Assembly (NCBI GenBank): GCA_949775045.1
Contig: OX459100.1
Span: 10,886,331 to 10,950,330, forward strand
DNA: 64,000 nucleotides
Reading direction: 5' to 3'
Origin: Metridium senile
Lineage: Eukaryota > Cnidaria > Anthozoa > Actiniaria > Metridiidae
Part shown: positions 33,396 through 46,070 of the stretch, piece after piece
Position numbering within the stretch: the first letter of the stretch is position 1
How the letters are laid out: every line of letters starts with the position of its first letter
The notes under the pieces: model-generated
Told to the model about the DNA's origin: nothing
What the model saw: only the letters and a program-made list of their open reading frames with translations
Database searches by the model: none
Made by a program: the position numbers and the translations under genes

Positions 33396-33890
33396 GTATT
33401 GTTGTTGTTGGGAAGGGGAGGGGGATCTTACACCATACTGAGAAAGATGGAGACCTGCACAGTTAAGACTCTGTTGATGTCGCTGTCGACAACTTGGTTT
33501 TATTCTTACACTATCTAGCACAATTTAAGGATTGATATGTTACGAGACAAAGCTATCTTTAAGCAAAGTTCTCTGGCAATTCAAAGAATGGAGACAAATC
33601 TGCCAATTAATTACCAGCAAATCTCATGATTCAGCCATCAACAGTTGACCTACATAATGGCAAATCTCTGGTGAATCAGCCATCAATAAAGCAGAGTCTA
33701 ACTGTGCAGGGATCATACATTTGTCTATTTAGTTTGTTTTGAACACTTTGTATACATTCTGTATACATATTTTGATGGTTGTTGATAGAGTTAAGGCATG
33801 TGAATGGTGATACCTATATATACTTCATGTATATAATTTGACTACAACTTTGTCTTGTTTTGCTTTATGACATTTAAAAATGAACCATTA

Positions 33891-34155
33891 CAGTGCGACT
33901 CGCCGTACCGTAGTCACTTACAAAAACATTTGATGAATTTTTGACATTATTTTGACATTTTTTCATCTCAATCGGACCAATTAGATACACGTTTATATCG
34001 AGAGGCGGAGTTTATATCGAGAGGCGGAGTTAATATCGATCAGAGGCGGAGACTTTAGATACTTTGATGTCTGTAATTGGTCCAATTGAGATGAAATAAT
34101 GTCAAAAATTCATCAAAAGTTTGTGTAGGTGACTACGGTACGGCGAGTCGCACTG
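33891..34155. mobile_element. TA-flanked fold-back MITE, CAGTGCGACTCG family, copy 1
   Basis: Termini CAGTGCGACTCGCCGTACCG and exact inverse, TA on each side, arms of about 105 bp (AAAATTCATCAAA etc.). The centre has a direct repeat of TATATCGAGAGGCGGAG. Copy 2 is at 52988. Confidence 0.85.
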
Positions 34156-34202
34156 TAAATTGTTTTTGACCAAGTGCCTTGACTCTACCATCTTTCTCAG
34201 TA

Positions 34203-34325
34203 TGGTGACTTTGGGGTGGGTGGGGGGTTTCCCTTATAGGGTGGGGAGGGATTTCACTTATAGGGTGGGGTGGGATTGCACTTATAGGGTGGGGAGGGAA
34301 AATAAACTTATGGGTTTGGGAGGGA
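34203..34325. repeat. ~26-bp G-rich minisatellite
   Basis: Four to five units of TATAGGGTGGGGAGGGATTT type. Confidence 0.8.
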
Positions 34326-34329
34326 CATT

Positions 34330-36820
34330 GAAGTTTTTCTGTCTTTCAATTTTTTGTTCTCTGTCTTCTTAGGATGCTGACTTAGAAGTTTGTTTGGACT
34401 TTGTGTGAATTTTTCGTCTTTTTCTATTTATTTACTTGCTTTTTTGTTGTCTTTGCTATATTTTGTGTTCAATAAAGTTTGACTCTGATATTTTATGTTT
34501 ATTGTTTTTTAATGTATTCCATCTCTAAAGGGTACACACCCATTTGACTTTTTAAAAAAATACCTCCCGAGACCCCACCAGCTCTCACCACCCCACAGGC
34601 CAGATCCTTTAGTAGGCCCACTGCCCCGACTAGAGCCATGTTATAAGGCCAAGACCAGCAAACTTTAGACTGCCCTGATACTGAAGACTGACTGCATGAG
34701 TGCCAAACCTTCACTCACTACAGACTCCATTGGGGAACTCTGTTGTCACCCAGGCCAGCAGTTAAGCGAGGGTCAATGTGAATGCGAGTCTCAACTGATC
34801 CTACCCCACCACCCACTAGTTATGCATGACAGTGATGCGCTATGTAATCAATAGGCATGTTGCTTTGCAACATTCAGACCCCTCTGCATTAAGTATTGAT
34901 TATCAAATCTGACACTTAGGAAGACTAAAATGTATTTCTGGGATAACAAAGTGGGATAAGTGTGAAGGTCAAATCTGATAAGGCACATCTACCCCCATGC
35001 AATTCAATTGGAAAATCCTAATGCCTCTATATTTAATTAATTATCTTTGCCACCATTTTAAGTTTAAGTATCGAATAACTTAGCCTAGATTGAACTGATT
35101 AACTTGGCAACCATTTTGAATAACTTAACCAATAAGCCATTTTGAATAGATTAACCAAGGCACCATGTTGAATAAATTTGTCTATTTTGATGCCATTTTG
35201 AATTGATTTAAAGCCAATTTGAATGACTTAAAGATGGCTGCCATAAGCATGTTACATAGTGCAATATAAAGATGTCAAATAATAATGTAAATAACAAAGC
35301 CAATTCTTTGAAATCTCGCTGCTGTTTACAGTCTCTCTTAAGAGACAATTTGCAAGAAAATTGCACCATGTAACATGCAAAAAACTGAAATCTAAAAATT
35401 ATACTTAAGTTGTTTAGTAAATGGTGGCAAATATAGAAAAGGTTTATGGTTATTTTAATGTTACCCCAAGATAAGTTTTTTCACCAGCAAAGAAACTTGT
35501 TGACAAGTACACGGCCGCAATAAATATATATATTTTATAATGCCGTAATAAATTACTTAATAAGGCCACAATAAATGACATTGTAGGGCCATAACTGTGA
35601 TGTCTTCACAAGGCCAAATAATTTTGTAAACAAGATTTATCAGCAGTGTTAATAAATTTGTACAAATACTGAGATGGCTTTTTGAAGTGTTGTGTAGTTT
35701 GTAGTACTTGTTGCACAGTTTGTATTTCAAGCAATTAATTTTAAGAGGTATAGTCTTTCACCTCTTGTTGGATAGTATTCAGAGGTTTGGTGTTTTCACC
35801 CTTTCTTTCACAGGTCAACTTTTTACCTCTCATAATTGCATATCATGTTGATTTTAAATTGAGTTGATCAACGTTTGACAATTTGTAAGCCATCTATTTT
35901 AGTATCCTGATAAAGAATTTTTGATTTGCTTTTGTTTTGATAATTGTTGAAATAATCAATTAAGACATTAGCCTTTATTGAAGAAATGTGGCCGCTTCAA
36001 TCAATACATGTACAGTTGTGAATTTCAAAAAGAATTTTTGAAGACCTCAGATAAAAGTATGTTCCATATCTTTGATTGAAGACATAATTATTTTCGCATT
36101 TTTAACAACAGATTTGATTTTTTTTTTAAGTAGAAGTACAGATACAAGTATTTTCTGTTTTCTTTCATGAGAATAAAATTAATTTTATGCAAATCTGTAC
36201 TTTCATTTCAATACGTTTTTCAGTCAAGAGTCAATCAGACAAAGTTTAAGTTTAAACAGTGTTAAGTTTAGTAGTTAAGAAACTGAGGTCTTCGCTTTGC
36301 TGGTGAAAAAACTTTCAATTGAATTGCAATCCTGCGATAGAGGCCGTTTTACCAGTTGCCAACAACACTGCACCCACAATGCTATCCCAGAAAAGGTTCA
36401 AGTTAGTCTTCCATGTCAGTTTGATAATCACTTATGTTACAGAAGTCTGAATGAAGCATCACTTTAAGCCTATCGATTATCCAGCCCATCATCGCCATAT
36501 ACACCAGTGAATGGTGGGGCAGGATCACCCAAGACTCACATTCACATTTACCCTCACCTTTTTTGGCTGACTTGGATGACATCAGAGTTCCTTCATGGAG
36601 TCTACGGTGAGCAAAGGTCTGGCACTCATTAAGTTTGTCCCCAGTATCAGAGCAGCCCTCATTTACCTGGTCAAGGCCAAATGTCTAGGCTCTGTGTCAG
36701 GGACAGCGGGACCTACCATTTTTGGATCTTTTCTGGCCTGTTGTGGAGTGGCTTCTCTTCTGGTGCTGGTGGTGTCTCATGGGAGGTATGAAGTTTATTT
36801 CAATTTTGTTTCCTAGAACG
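34330..36820. other. Intergenic sequence with nested inverted repeats
   Basis: An inverted pair GCATGTTACATAGTGCAAT / ATTGCACCATGTAACATGC bounds 35247-35380. A 20-bp exact inverted pair lies at 35473-35492 and 36295-36314. No gene recognised. Confidence 0.5.
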
Positions 36821-36973
36821 ATAGATACAGGAGAGTGTCCTGAGACTCAGATACAAATATCCAAGCTTCGAACCTATATCATCCAAGCAGAGTCTAGCCA
36901 CCGAAACCAAAAGGCTTCCATGAAGCTAGCATGCTTGCACTAAATCCTAGTAGGACACTCTCCTGTATCTATT
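36821..36973. mobile_element. Small inverted-repeat MITE
   Basis: ATAGATACAGGAGAGTGTCC at the left; GGACACTCTCCTGTATCTAT at the right, exact inverse over 20 bp. Confidence 0.75.
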
Positions 36974-37317
36974 GTTGGGGCTGGAGGGCTGGAATCTGTG
37001 AAAAGATCTAAGTCATTTGATTCCTTTCACAGGAACATTTGCTCCAAGGTATTTTTCAAGACTATCTGCATCTTGTAATCCCCCTACTAGGGAAAATCTT
37101 AACCTGACCTAAAAAAAACAGCCCTCCAGCCAAAAAGATATGTGTTTTCTCTGTTTTCATTTTCTCTCAATTTCATTTTTTCACACTTTTTTCTTTCTCT
37201 CATTTCTTGGTGCTGGTCTTCTTTACATCTGGTGGGATTTGGTGACAGTCCATCTGTAAAGACAGAGAATATATTTGTTAGGAAAGCTATTTCTTCTATA
37301 CATAATGTTCATACATG

Positions 37318-37424
37318 AGAAACTATTATTACCATTATCTTTGAAGTATGGCTGTGAAAATTGTGGCACTAAGTCAGGACAGTTTTCAAAGTCACACTTC
37401 AATGATAATGGTTGTAACAAGTGT
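37318..37424. mobile_element. Short hairpin
   Basis: ACCATTATCTTTGAAGTATG and the inverse of CACACTTCAATGATAATGGT pair imperfectly over about 45 bp. Confidence 0.55.
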
Positions 37425-37599
37425 TACTTACAAGTCTGTCACATTGTGAACAGCCACTTGCTTGACCATAACATTGGTTGCAATATTTCTGTCAAGCTGT
37501 TGAAAATAAAGAAGATAAAGGTTAAAATATGCTCATAAACTGAAGAAATATTGAATAAAAATAAAGACAACATTATTGTGGAGTGTTGTATGAATAAGA

Positions 37600-37985
37600 A
37601 TTGGCTAGGGGGGATGGTGATATGACATTGTGCATAAATACCTACCTATTTTGCCATTTAGGCATGTCCATTATATGCAATGGTCATTATAGCCACATCA
37701 TACAGCAGCACTCAGTGGTATTACAGGTCATGGTCAGTCATTACCAAGCCAAATGCTGGTTTGTCATTCTGCATGGGTTGTGCTGTCATCTTCTTACAAC
37801 TGCAAGTCTGGTGTATGACAAACAGTGTACATGGTCAGTTATTGCCAAGGCAAATGCTGGTTTCTCATTTAGCATGAGTTGTCATTTTTCATGGGTTGCA
37901 TTCTGCACGGGTTGGCATTTTGCATGGGTTGTGCTGTCATCTTCGTACAACTGAAAGTCTGGTGTATGACACACAGTGTACATCT
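37600..37985. repeat. Imperfect tandem repeat
   Basis: GCATGGGTTGTGCTGTCATC, AAGTCTGGTGTATGACA and AATGCTGGTTTNTCATT each occur twice or more, about 110-180 bp apart. A CpG-containing patch further right (38510-38620) carries no clear gene start. Confidence 0.7.
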
Positions 37986-38984
37986 TCAATATCTGTAACA
38001 AGCAAAAACATTAAAAATGCATTTAATTTGTGGTTACAATAATTACAATAATCAAATAGGAATGTAAGGCTAACATTTGGCAAATAGTTTTCGTGTTCAA
38101 TGTTCAGACTTATAATGGTAACAATGAGTGTCAAGACAATTGAGACCGTCGATCGGCCCTTTATGGAATCCATACAAACACAGTTTTACAACACTGATTG
38201 CCGCAAACAATCGCCAAACGACCTCTCTAGACCCAGAAGAATAAGATAATAGGCATGGAAAGCAATTTAGGAAGCCATTTCAATGCTAAAATGTTGCAGA
38301 AATCACGTAATATCAACAGAATACAACCATATCAACCGCGACACAAAACATCGCTCAAAACATGCCAATCTTTCCGTTTTTCTTACCTTTTTTGGCTCCA
38401 AAACGTTACCCAATCATTTAGCTACTATTTTAGCTAGTTTTTAGTTTAATTTTCGCTTTAAAAAGCGAAAAATAAAGCCCTTTTTGCAGCACTTCCAATG
38501 TTTTGACTTGTCTTGCACGTGCAGACCGTGTCACCTTATCACGTGGTAAATGGACTGGGCCCTAGTAGCGCGCCCATCTCGCGCGTCTTTCCGCGAGGTC
38601 GTTCATCTGTGCGCCATCTCTTCATCTTACATGCATGCATTTTCATTGTGTCAACCCGTGATCTCACTAACACTCTGGACAACTTTATTCAACCCCCCAC
38701 ATCAATCCACACAAATATTGCCAGTCAAAAACATTTTATTCAAGTTTTATTTTCTCAATGAATAATGAATACACAACATCAATACAATCATTAACAAAGA
38801 AATTTGAAATTTTGAAATTTGGATCGTCGAAAAACCTGATTATATGAAATCTTGAGAAATTCTTGATTTTCGCATTTTTCATTGAAAAACAAGTCTCTCA
38901 ATTTATTATTTCAGTTAGTATATCAAATTTCTGATATATTTGTTTCTCTTAAATATTAAAAGTACGTCTCACATCATCCCTGTA

Positions 38985-39910
38985 GTGTTGCTTTCTCGCT
39001 GGTTTTCGATGTCCAACTGCAGATTTGTAATACCTGTAAGTAAAATAAAAATCCCATTTTCAGTACAATCATTCACGTAAGTTGAGGATGATTTTGTTAA
39101 TAAAGTTACCGTAATTCGCATCATCTATATAGTGTTACTTATTCCCTGGTTTCGATGTCCAACTGCAGATCTGTAATATCTGTAAGTAGAATCAAAAATC
39201 CCATTTTCAGTACAATCATTCAAGTAAGTTGTGGATGGTTTTTGTCAGTAAGTTAGCGTAATTCGCATCATCTCTGTAGTGTTGCTTATTCTCTGCTCTT
39301 GATGTCCAGCAGATCTGTAATACCTGTAAGTAAAATAAAAATCCCATTTTCAGTACAATCATTCATGTAAATTGTGGATGATTTTCGTCAGTAAGTTACC
39401 GTGATTCGCATCATATCTGTAGTGTTGCAGGTTCCCTGGTTTCGATGTCCAACTGCAGATCTGTAATACCTGTAAGTAAAATAAAAATCCAATTTTCAGT
39501 ACAATCATTCACGTAAGTTGTGGATGATTTTCGTCAGTAAGTTACCGTGATTCGCATCATCTCTGTAATATTCCCTGGTTTCGATGTCCAACTGCAGATC
39601 TGTAATACCTGTAAGTAAAATAAAAATCCCATTTTCGGTACAATCATTCATGTAAGTTGAGGATGATTTTTGTCAGTAAAGTTACCGTGATTCGCATCAT
39701 CTCTGTAATATTCCCTGGTTTCGATGTCCAACTGCAGATCTGTAATACCTGTAAGTAAAATAAAAATCCCATTTTCGGTACAATCATTCATGTAAGTTGA
39801 GGATGATTTTTGTCAGTAAGTTACCGTGATTCGCATCATCTCTGTAGTGTTGCTTATTCCCTGGTTTTGATGTCCAACTGCAGATCTTCAATACTTGTAA
39901 GTAAAAAAAC
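38985..39910. repeat. ~145-bp tandem array with AG...GTAAGT units
   Basis: Seven units. Each has GATGTCCAACTGCAGATCTG, TAATACCTGTAAGTA, then ATCCCATTTTCAGTACAATC and GATTCGCATCATCT. Every unit keeps CAG followed 11-13 bases later by GTAAGT on the plus strand. Confidence 0.92.
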
Positions 39911-40635
39911 CCTCTTGCTTTTTGCTTTTGTTTTTGCTTTTCAAGGTGACGGCTTTTTAATACCTCTATTTTAATGGTACATTATAATGATGTTTGTCAT
40001 TAATCATTATCAACATCAACATCATGATTTTCATTATCATCATCATCAAGTTGAAGCTGATGATGATGATGATACTGATGATGATGATACAAACCATGAT
40101 GCTGATGCTGATGATAATAATGACGTATCGATATTATCATTACTGCAATCAATATCGGTGAGGTGCATATTTAGAAACCTTTAAGTGCGATCAAACCAAT
40201 ATTGCCTTTGTACTGATAACATCGCTTGATCGCTTGAGTTCATAGCTTGCGCAAGGCAGTCATTCTGTTGACTATATCACCATAACTTGCCACGCTTTGT
40301 TTCAGTCTCTGCAGTGCTGATTTTTGTGTGTTGTTTAATTACAAACTGTAGTTCTGTGATAACTGTAAATGTAAATCGTCACCATAGTCATTATCATCAT
40401 TCACGACAAAAAACATTCACAGCTTAAGCAAAAAGTTTCAAGCAAATTAAGTAGCTGATTTTGTGATTGTAATTATTTGTTATGAAAGTATGCGAAAAAG
40501 TTTTTGTAATTAGTTCTTTAGAAAGCAAGTTTTTTTTTTTTCAACGCATAACCAGCACAAAACCAGCATTTATTTCGGTCTTGGCTTGATGCTTAACCCG
40601 CGACAACACTTTTTTAAATAGGTGAATTGTTTTTT

Positions 40636-40646
40636 TTTTATCATCG

Positions 40647-40739
<93 letters not shown>

Positions 40740-40770
40740 ACATCATCATCATCATCATCATCATCATCAT
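40636..40770. repeat. (ATC)n microsatellite
   Basis: More than 35 nearly perfect trinucleotide units. The Met, His and Ile homopolymer frames across it are not genes. Confidence 0.97.
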
Positions 40771-40774
40771 TTTC

Positions 40775-41848
40775 ATATTAGCATCATTTATCAACACTAT
40801 AATATTATTACTTTTATAGAGGGAGAGATATAAATATTGTTGTCGAAAGATTCGATCCGCAAGATTTAAAGGTTTTGATAACGTAAAAAAAAACTAAAAA
40901 AAGTCTAAATACAAATTACTAGTCTATTGGAGTGGTCTATTGTGGGGTTCCTGTGTTTGATATGACACAGGAAGCCCACACAACGCCAAAAAAAATCATG
41001 ATGAGGGACGCGCGAGCATTCTGAAAATATTTCAATATTTCACGCTAAAAACACACATTTCTTACCTTTTTCTTGATCCATCTTACGTAAACATCTATTT
41101 AGAGTGTATTTGTGTCTGAGTAAACCCAATCGAGAAGAGAATTTGAGAATTTTGAAGAGTTATTGGGCTGAAAACGTTCTGACATGATGTAGATTTCAAG
41201 TCCAAATCGTCACGTGACCAGTATGGTAATTAGCGACGTTGTACTCTCCCGTATGATAATGTAAACATTGGGATTCATAATCATTGTTGTCAATTATTAT
41301 TAGGATTTTTGTATCTTCATTGGTATCATAATTTTTGTTTTTGTCAATTTTGATTATTATAATCATCATCACAATTATCATCACATCATTGTTGTCATCA
41401 TAATCATCCTGGTTATGATTGTCACCATCATAATCATCATCACAATTATCATCACACATCATCCTCTGTCACCATCATTTTCACTACCACTATCATCAAC
41501 ATAAAGTTTTATTTGACATGCTATGCATGCTCTGATTGGCTGGCTACCAGAAAAGCCCTATGGGGAGTTCCAATAAAATGTATGTATTTATGTATATGAG
41601 GACAGAGACAAGCTTAGCAAAAAAGTTTAAAAATATTTTATAAAAGCAATATAAAATGTCCTCTAATGTTAAAAACCCTGAGAGCTATAGAGCACTCAGG
41701 AAGTCAAGATGTCTTTTCTATTTCCTCTACAGCTCCCGGTGTGTTTATATCAAAGGACAGAGACATGTGTGCCATTTTATATTCCTTAATAATTTATAGG
41801 ATTAGATGGGATAGGATATGGGATGGATGGGAAAGGATGAAAAGTCAC
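40775..41848. other. Intergenic with short ATC/ATAATC patch
   Basis: An ATC-rich patch lies at 41340-41500. Nothing else recognisable. Confidence 0.4.
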
Positions 41849-41999
41849 ACAATAGTTGTTATTACAGTTATATGCAAATGATTTTGAACAATGGGTTGAA
41901 GTCGAGGCTTTCGGGCGAAAACAATAGGTTTGCCCGAAAGCCTCGATTTGAATCCATTGTTTGAAATCATTTGCATATAACTGTAATAACAGCTATTGT
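41849..41999. mobile_element. Near-perfect 151-bp hairpin
   Basis: Arms of about 73 bp (ACAATAGTTGTTATTACAGT at the outer end, GAGGCTTTCGGGC near the loop) around a loop of about 5 bases. Directly to its right a second inverted pair (AGAGTGCAAACAATAT / ATATTGTTTGCACTCT, 42010-42125) encloses AT-rich DNA. Confidence 0.8.
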
Positions 42000-42129
42000 A
42001 GCAATTGCAGAGTGCAAACAATATTTCCATGAAATACAAGATTACCAAATAGCAAACATACAATGGAATCAACATAAAACTGCACTAAATAGTATTACTG
42101 TTTCAGATATATTGTTTGCACTCTACTGA

Positions 42130-45100
42130 GAAAATAGAATGAGATAAACAAAAGATAATTCACCAAATCAAATAATGGTGTCCAACTTGAATAACTATTG
42201 TTCTAGACTAGATAGCTGAGTCACATACATGTGAAAACTCCATTGTTTTTCAAAGTGAACATGAGGCTAGCCAGTCAAAAACAATGGTTATTAATATTGG
42301 ATGCCACATTTTGATTAATTTTGGTCTATGCAATAAATAGATGCTATAACATGGGCATGCGGAGATACTCGTGTGAAAATATCATATTTTTGAAGCAGAG
42401 AAATATAGACAATGACAACTATATATAATAAAGTAAATCCATACACATTCAAATGTATATTCATTTCACAATTTATTAGAATAGACAGTGATATATTTTA
42501 TTATGAATGGCATCAATAAATATTTTCATAACCAAAGATTATAACTCCTTCTATCCATCATATAGGGCAAACAGTAGCATATATGAACCTTTACTGTTAT
42601 ACAATTCATTGTAGCAAAGTTCTTTTGATTAAACAAAATAAATAAGTAGTATAAGAGGTGTTCAAAAGTATATATTTATAAGTATTATATTATTATTCGT
42701 TTTCAAAATCCTTGAGTTTTTGACAATTTCAGGTGAGAGCAAAAATGACCAACCTGGAAAATGTAAATCTGAATCAAAATACAGTGACTTACTCTCGTTC
42801 TTGACTGCATAGCCTCATGTTCACATTGAAAGAAAACAGAGTATGAGTCAGATAAGCCAGTAAAGAATGATATTTATTCAAATTGGTTGCCATTTTTTGA
42901 TTGTATGTATTGATACAAAATTTTTGATTTTAGTGTAGTTTATTTTGAACATTCAGATTTTTCTAAATGAAATATCCAAAGACCAAAATTTGTATCATTT
43001 TCTTTACATTTTTCCAATTAGTCATTTTTGCTTTTGACTATCATTTTTCCTGTTGGCAAAAAAAAAAATACATTAAATTGAAATCTACCAATCAGATTGA
43101 ATAACTGTTGTTCTGGACTAGCATCTCATACGTGTGTAATTCTGTTGTATTTCAACATAACATGATGCTGTTTATAGTCTACGGCTATGGTCAAGAACAA
43201 CAATTAAGTGAGAGTGCCTTCGAAAAGATGTGTAGAAATGCCCAACGGAAATATCTTATCCAATCTTTTTTGCTAACATTCTTCTAAAAAACTTGAATTC
43301 CTCTTCTGAGATTTATCTGTATAGTGTTGGCTGTATTTTCAGAAAGGGATCATTTCTACACATCTTTCAATGTGTTGCCTGTATAAAAGAAGCTAGTCAA
43401 TCAAACATCCTACAAGACTGTAATATATTAAGTATCTCCATGTTGAAGAATTAGTCATCAATGTTGAGCAAGGTGGATTGCAGATAGATTAAGCAGAGCT
43501 AAAACATTTCTTTAGAAAACGACAATGTATCTGATTTGCATAAAATGTCTGCAATCCCGCACCTCATTGTTGTACTAGAATGAGAAAGGGTTCTGCCAGC
43601 ATCTTCACGCCTTAAAGTAGGATCTATAGATCTAGATATAAATCTAGTGTTCAGAGTGGTTTTTCATAATCCTGTGAAAAAGTAAGTTGTTATTGTTGAT
43701 TCTATTGCAGAAAGGCAACCGTTTGGTTAATCTATTGTGTTAATCAATCAGACTAGTATACTTTTTCACCAGTTTCAAAAACCACTCTTGCTTAATTCTA
43801 GTGGTCTTTTGATCCAGACAGAATGCCCTTCCTACTAGCACTATATCATTATGACCAATTCTCAATATATCTCTCTAGTTCTTGTCAGCCACAAATCAGT
43901 TTTTTTCTACTCTTCCACATTCTAATTACCTAAAAAAAACAGGTTCTGAAGTTGGAAGACTTTGAAAAACTCCCAGCGACAATCAGTTTTTTTCTAGTCT
44001 TCCTTTAATCTGCCTAAAAAAAGAGTTCAAAAGTTGAAAGACTTGAAAAAACTCCAACTTTATAAGGCTGACGACTTTTTAATTCAATGACGAGTCTATG
44101 TAGGATGTTGATTGAAGTACAATTAATTGTTAGTAAATCTCAAATATTCCAAATCTTTTATCATGAGAAAAAAATCAAAATAAATACAGTATGAATTACA
44201 GTTGTATATTTAAAATAAATTTCATATTTTTTTAGAGTTATTAAAAAAATTGATTCAGAAAGTGTTCTTTTGTCTTGATTTTTTCAGTCTGTTATACTGT
44301 ACAAAACGTATTAGAAATACCATTGGAAATATTGCACGCAAATAATCCAGGTGCATGTATATATACATTAGCTTTAATAGTAGTGACAATATTGCAATTA
44401 TAATAAGAATAGAAATTGTCAAAATGAGCTAGAATTGTCTGCCGTAGAGTGTTCCACCTCGTGAGAATCGTTAGACACTGCAGAAGGTCATGAACAAACG
44501 TGGCACAAATGGCGCAGGCCAGTTGTAATCAACTGTTTCAAGAACAGTTGTATATATTCAGATTGAAGTGGAAATGCTTCAAAAGAAAGAAAATCACACT
44601 TCCCGATGAGAAGAATAAATTACAGGGGGGAAAATAACATCTATTTGTGCTAGAGAATAACGATGACTTTAAAGTTACTTGTGTGAAAAATGGTCACAAG
44701 AATAATGACAAAAAATCAGTTAACTAACAATCACATATCTATTGATCGTCTTAAAGTTGAAACATAATTTTGATGAAAGTAGTTTCTCAAATTTCAATCG
44801 AGCAACATTAAACTTCAAAACCGTCGTCTACATATCAAAGAAAAACAATAATAAAAATGAGCATTCCACTTGAAAATTAACACACTGATAAATTACAAAA
44901 AAAACAATGAGTATGTATTGTATGAATGAGTAAATTCGAAATAAGTTCTAGTTTTCATTATTGTAGTATAATATCGATCGTAAACACAAATCAATTTGTC
45001 ATTTCTATGCTACTGATTTTAAGACTATAAACGTTGCTACTTGTTAGACTCTACGTTGGACTAACTTTCCTATGGTTGACTACATTGGCTATGGCTAGAA

Positions 45101-45473
45101 AATTCACTGTAAAAGCAAGCGTTTTTTTGATGGATTCAAGATGTAGGTATCAGTTGAGACAATACAACATGAAGAAATACAATCGCGACAATATAAACAA
45201 CTTGTCTGAAAGGTAACTATGCCTATTGTTGTATCAATTCTGAGAGAAAAAGGCTATGCTTCACAAAGTTGAAATTTTGAAATTGTTATCTTCTGGTTGT
45301 AATGCCCAAACTAACCATCTTATATTCTAGTTTCATAAATTTTGATAATAATTAATAATAAAGTAAATACGAGCAATCAAGTTTGACCCATCAAAAAAAA
45401 CACAAAAAAGTACAACAAATATTGATATTAATACTAATAACAATAATAATTAATCTAAAAAATCACTTTAAGC
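42130..45473. other. Intergenic region 3' of the CHD gene
   Basis: AT-rich. Inverted pairs at 43216-43368 (AAAGATGTGTAGAAATG) and 43655-43785 (GTGGTTTTTCA / TTTCAAAAACCAC). A diverged direct repeat at 43895-44060 (CAGTTTTTTTCTA...CTAAAAAAA). The left part of the CHD 3' UTR probably lies at its right end. No further gene seen. Confidence 0.45.
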
Positions 45474-46070
45474 TTAAGTTAATAAAGTTTTAGGGCTTTT
45501 ACTTTGAGGCTTTGCCGCACCTTCGCCTGTGGCGTTAAAAGGCTTGTTGATCCCTTCTTGGGGTGAACTGTCTTCACCGTTACCCTTACCATCCTTGCCG
45601 TGTGCGGCAGAGCTAGTAGGCACTCCATTATTCATCCCCATGTATGGATAATTACCGTAGCCACTCTGTGACGTATACATAGAGTTATACGCATTGCCGA
45701 ACATGAAATGTGATGATATCGATGATGGGCTTGTTGTTACAGGAGACTTAGCAGAGTTAGGTGTTGTCACACCTATGCCGTAAGGGGATGCATATTGTAC
45801 CCCTCCGTAGTGGCTGCCATAGGGGTGTTGGTAGCTGCCACTACCATAATTATACCCAGGAGAGCTAAAGGAGTTGGGCTGAGGCGATGGACTTGAATGT
45901 GTTGATGAATCACAAGAATCTTGATCGTCTTGTTTGGAGGTATTACTATAGGCACTATCGTTGAAAACACCCATTGGAAACTGATGTGATGATTTTGGAG
46001 CTGTAGGCGTGGTAGGGTTTGATCGTTGCGAATCACCAGTAGGCCTATTGAACAGAGATGGTAGTGGGCC
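45474..46070 (-). CDS. CHD terminal exon, Ser/Tyr/Gly-rich C-terminus
   Basis: About 198 residues rich in Ser, Pro, Tyr, Gly and Asn (e.g. [16 protein letters not shown]). The acceptor is TTTTCAG at 46071. It is prion-like in composition and unconserved; it ends SPKTLLT. Confidence 0.85.
   Translation of the reverse strand, partial: GPLPSLFNRPTGDSQRSNPTTPTAPKSSHQFPMGVFNDSAYSNTSKQDDQDSCDSSTHSSPSPQPNSFSSPGYNYGSGSYQHPYGSHYGGVQYASPYGIGVTTPNSAKSPVTTSPSSISSHFMFGNAYNSMYTSQSGYGNYPYMGMNNGVPTSSAAHGKDGKGNGEDSSPQEGINKPFNATGEGAAKPQSKSPKTLLT

Noticed and set aside
38500..38640. CpG-containing patch as a gene promoter
   Set aside because: The ATGs near it open only very short frames and no exon follows on either strand.
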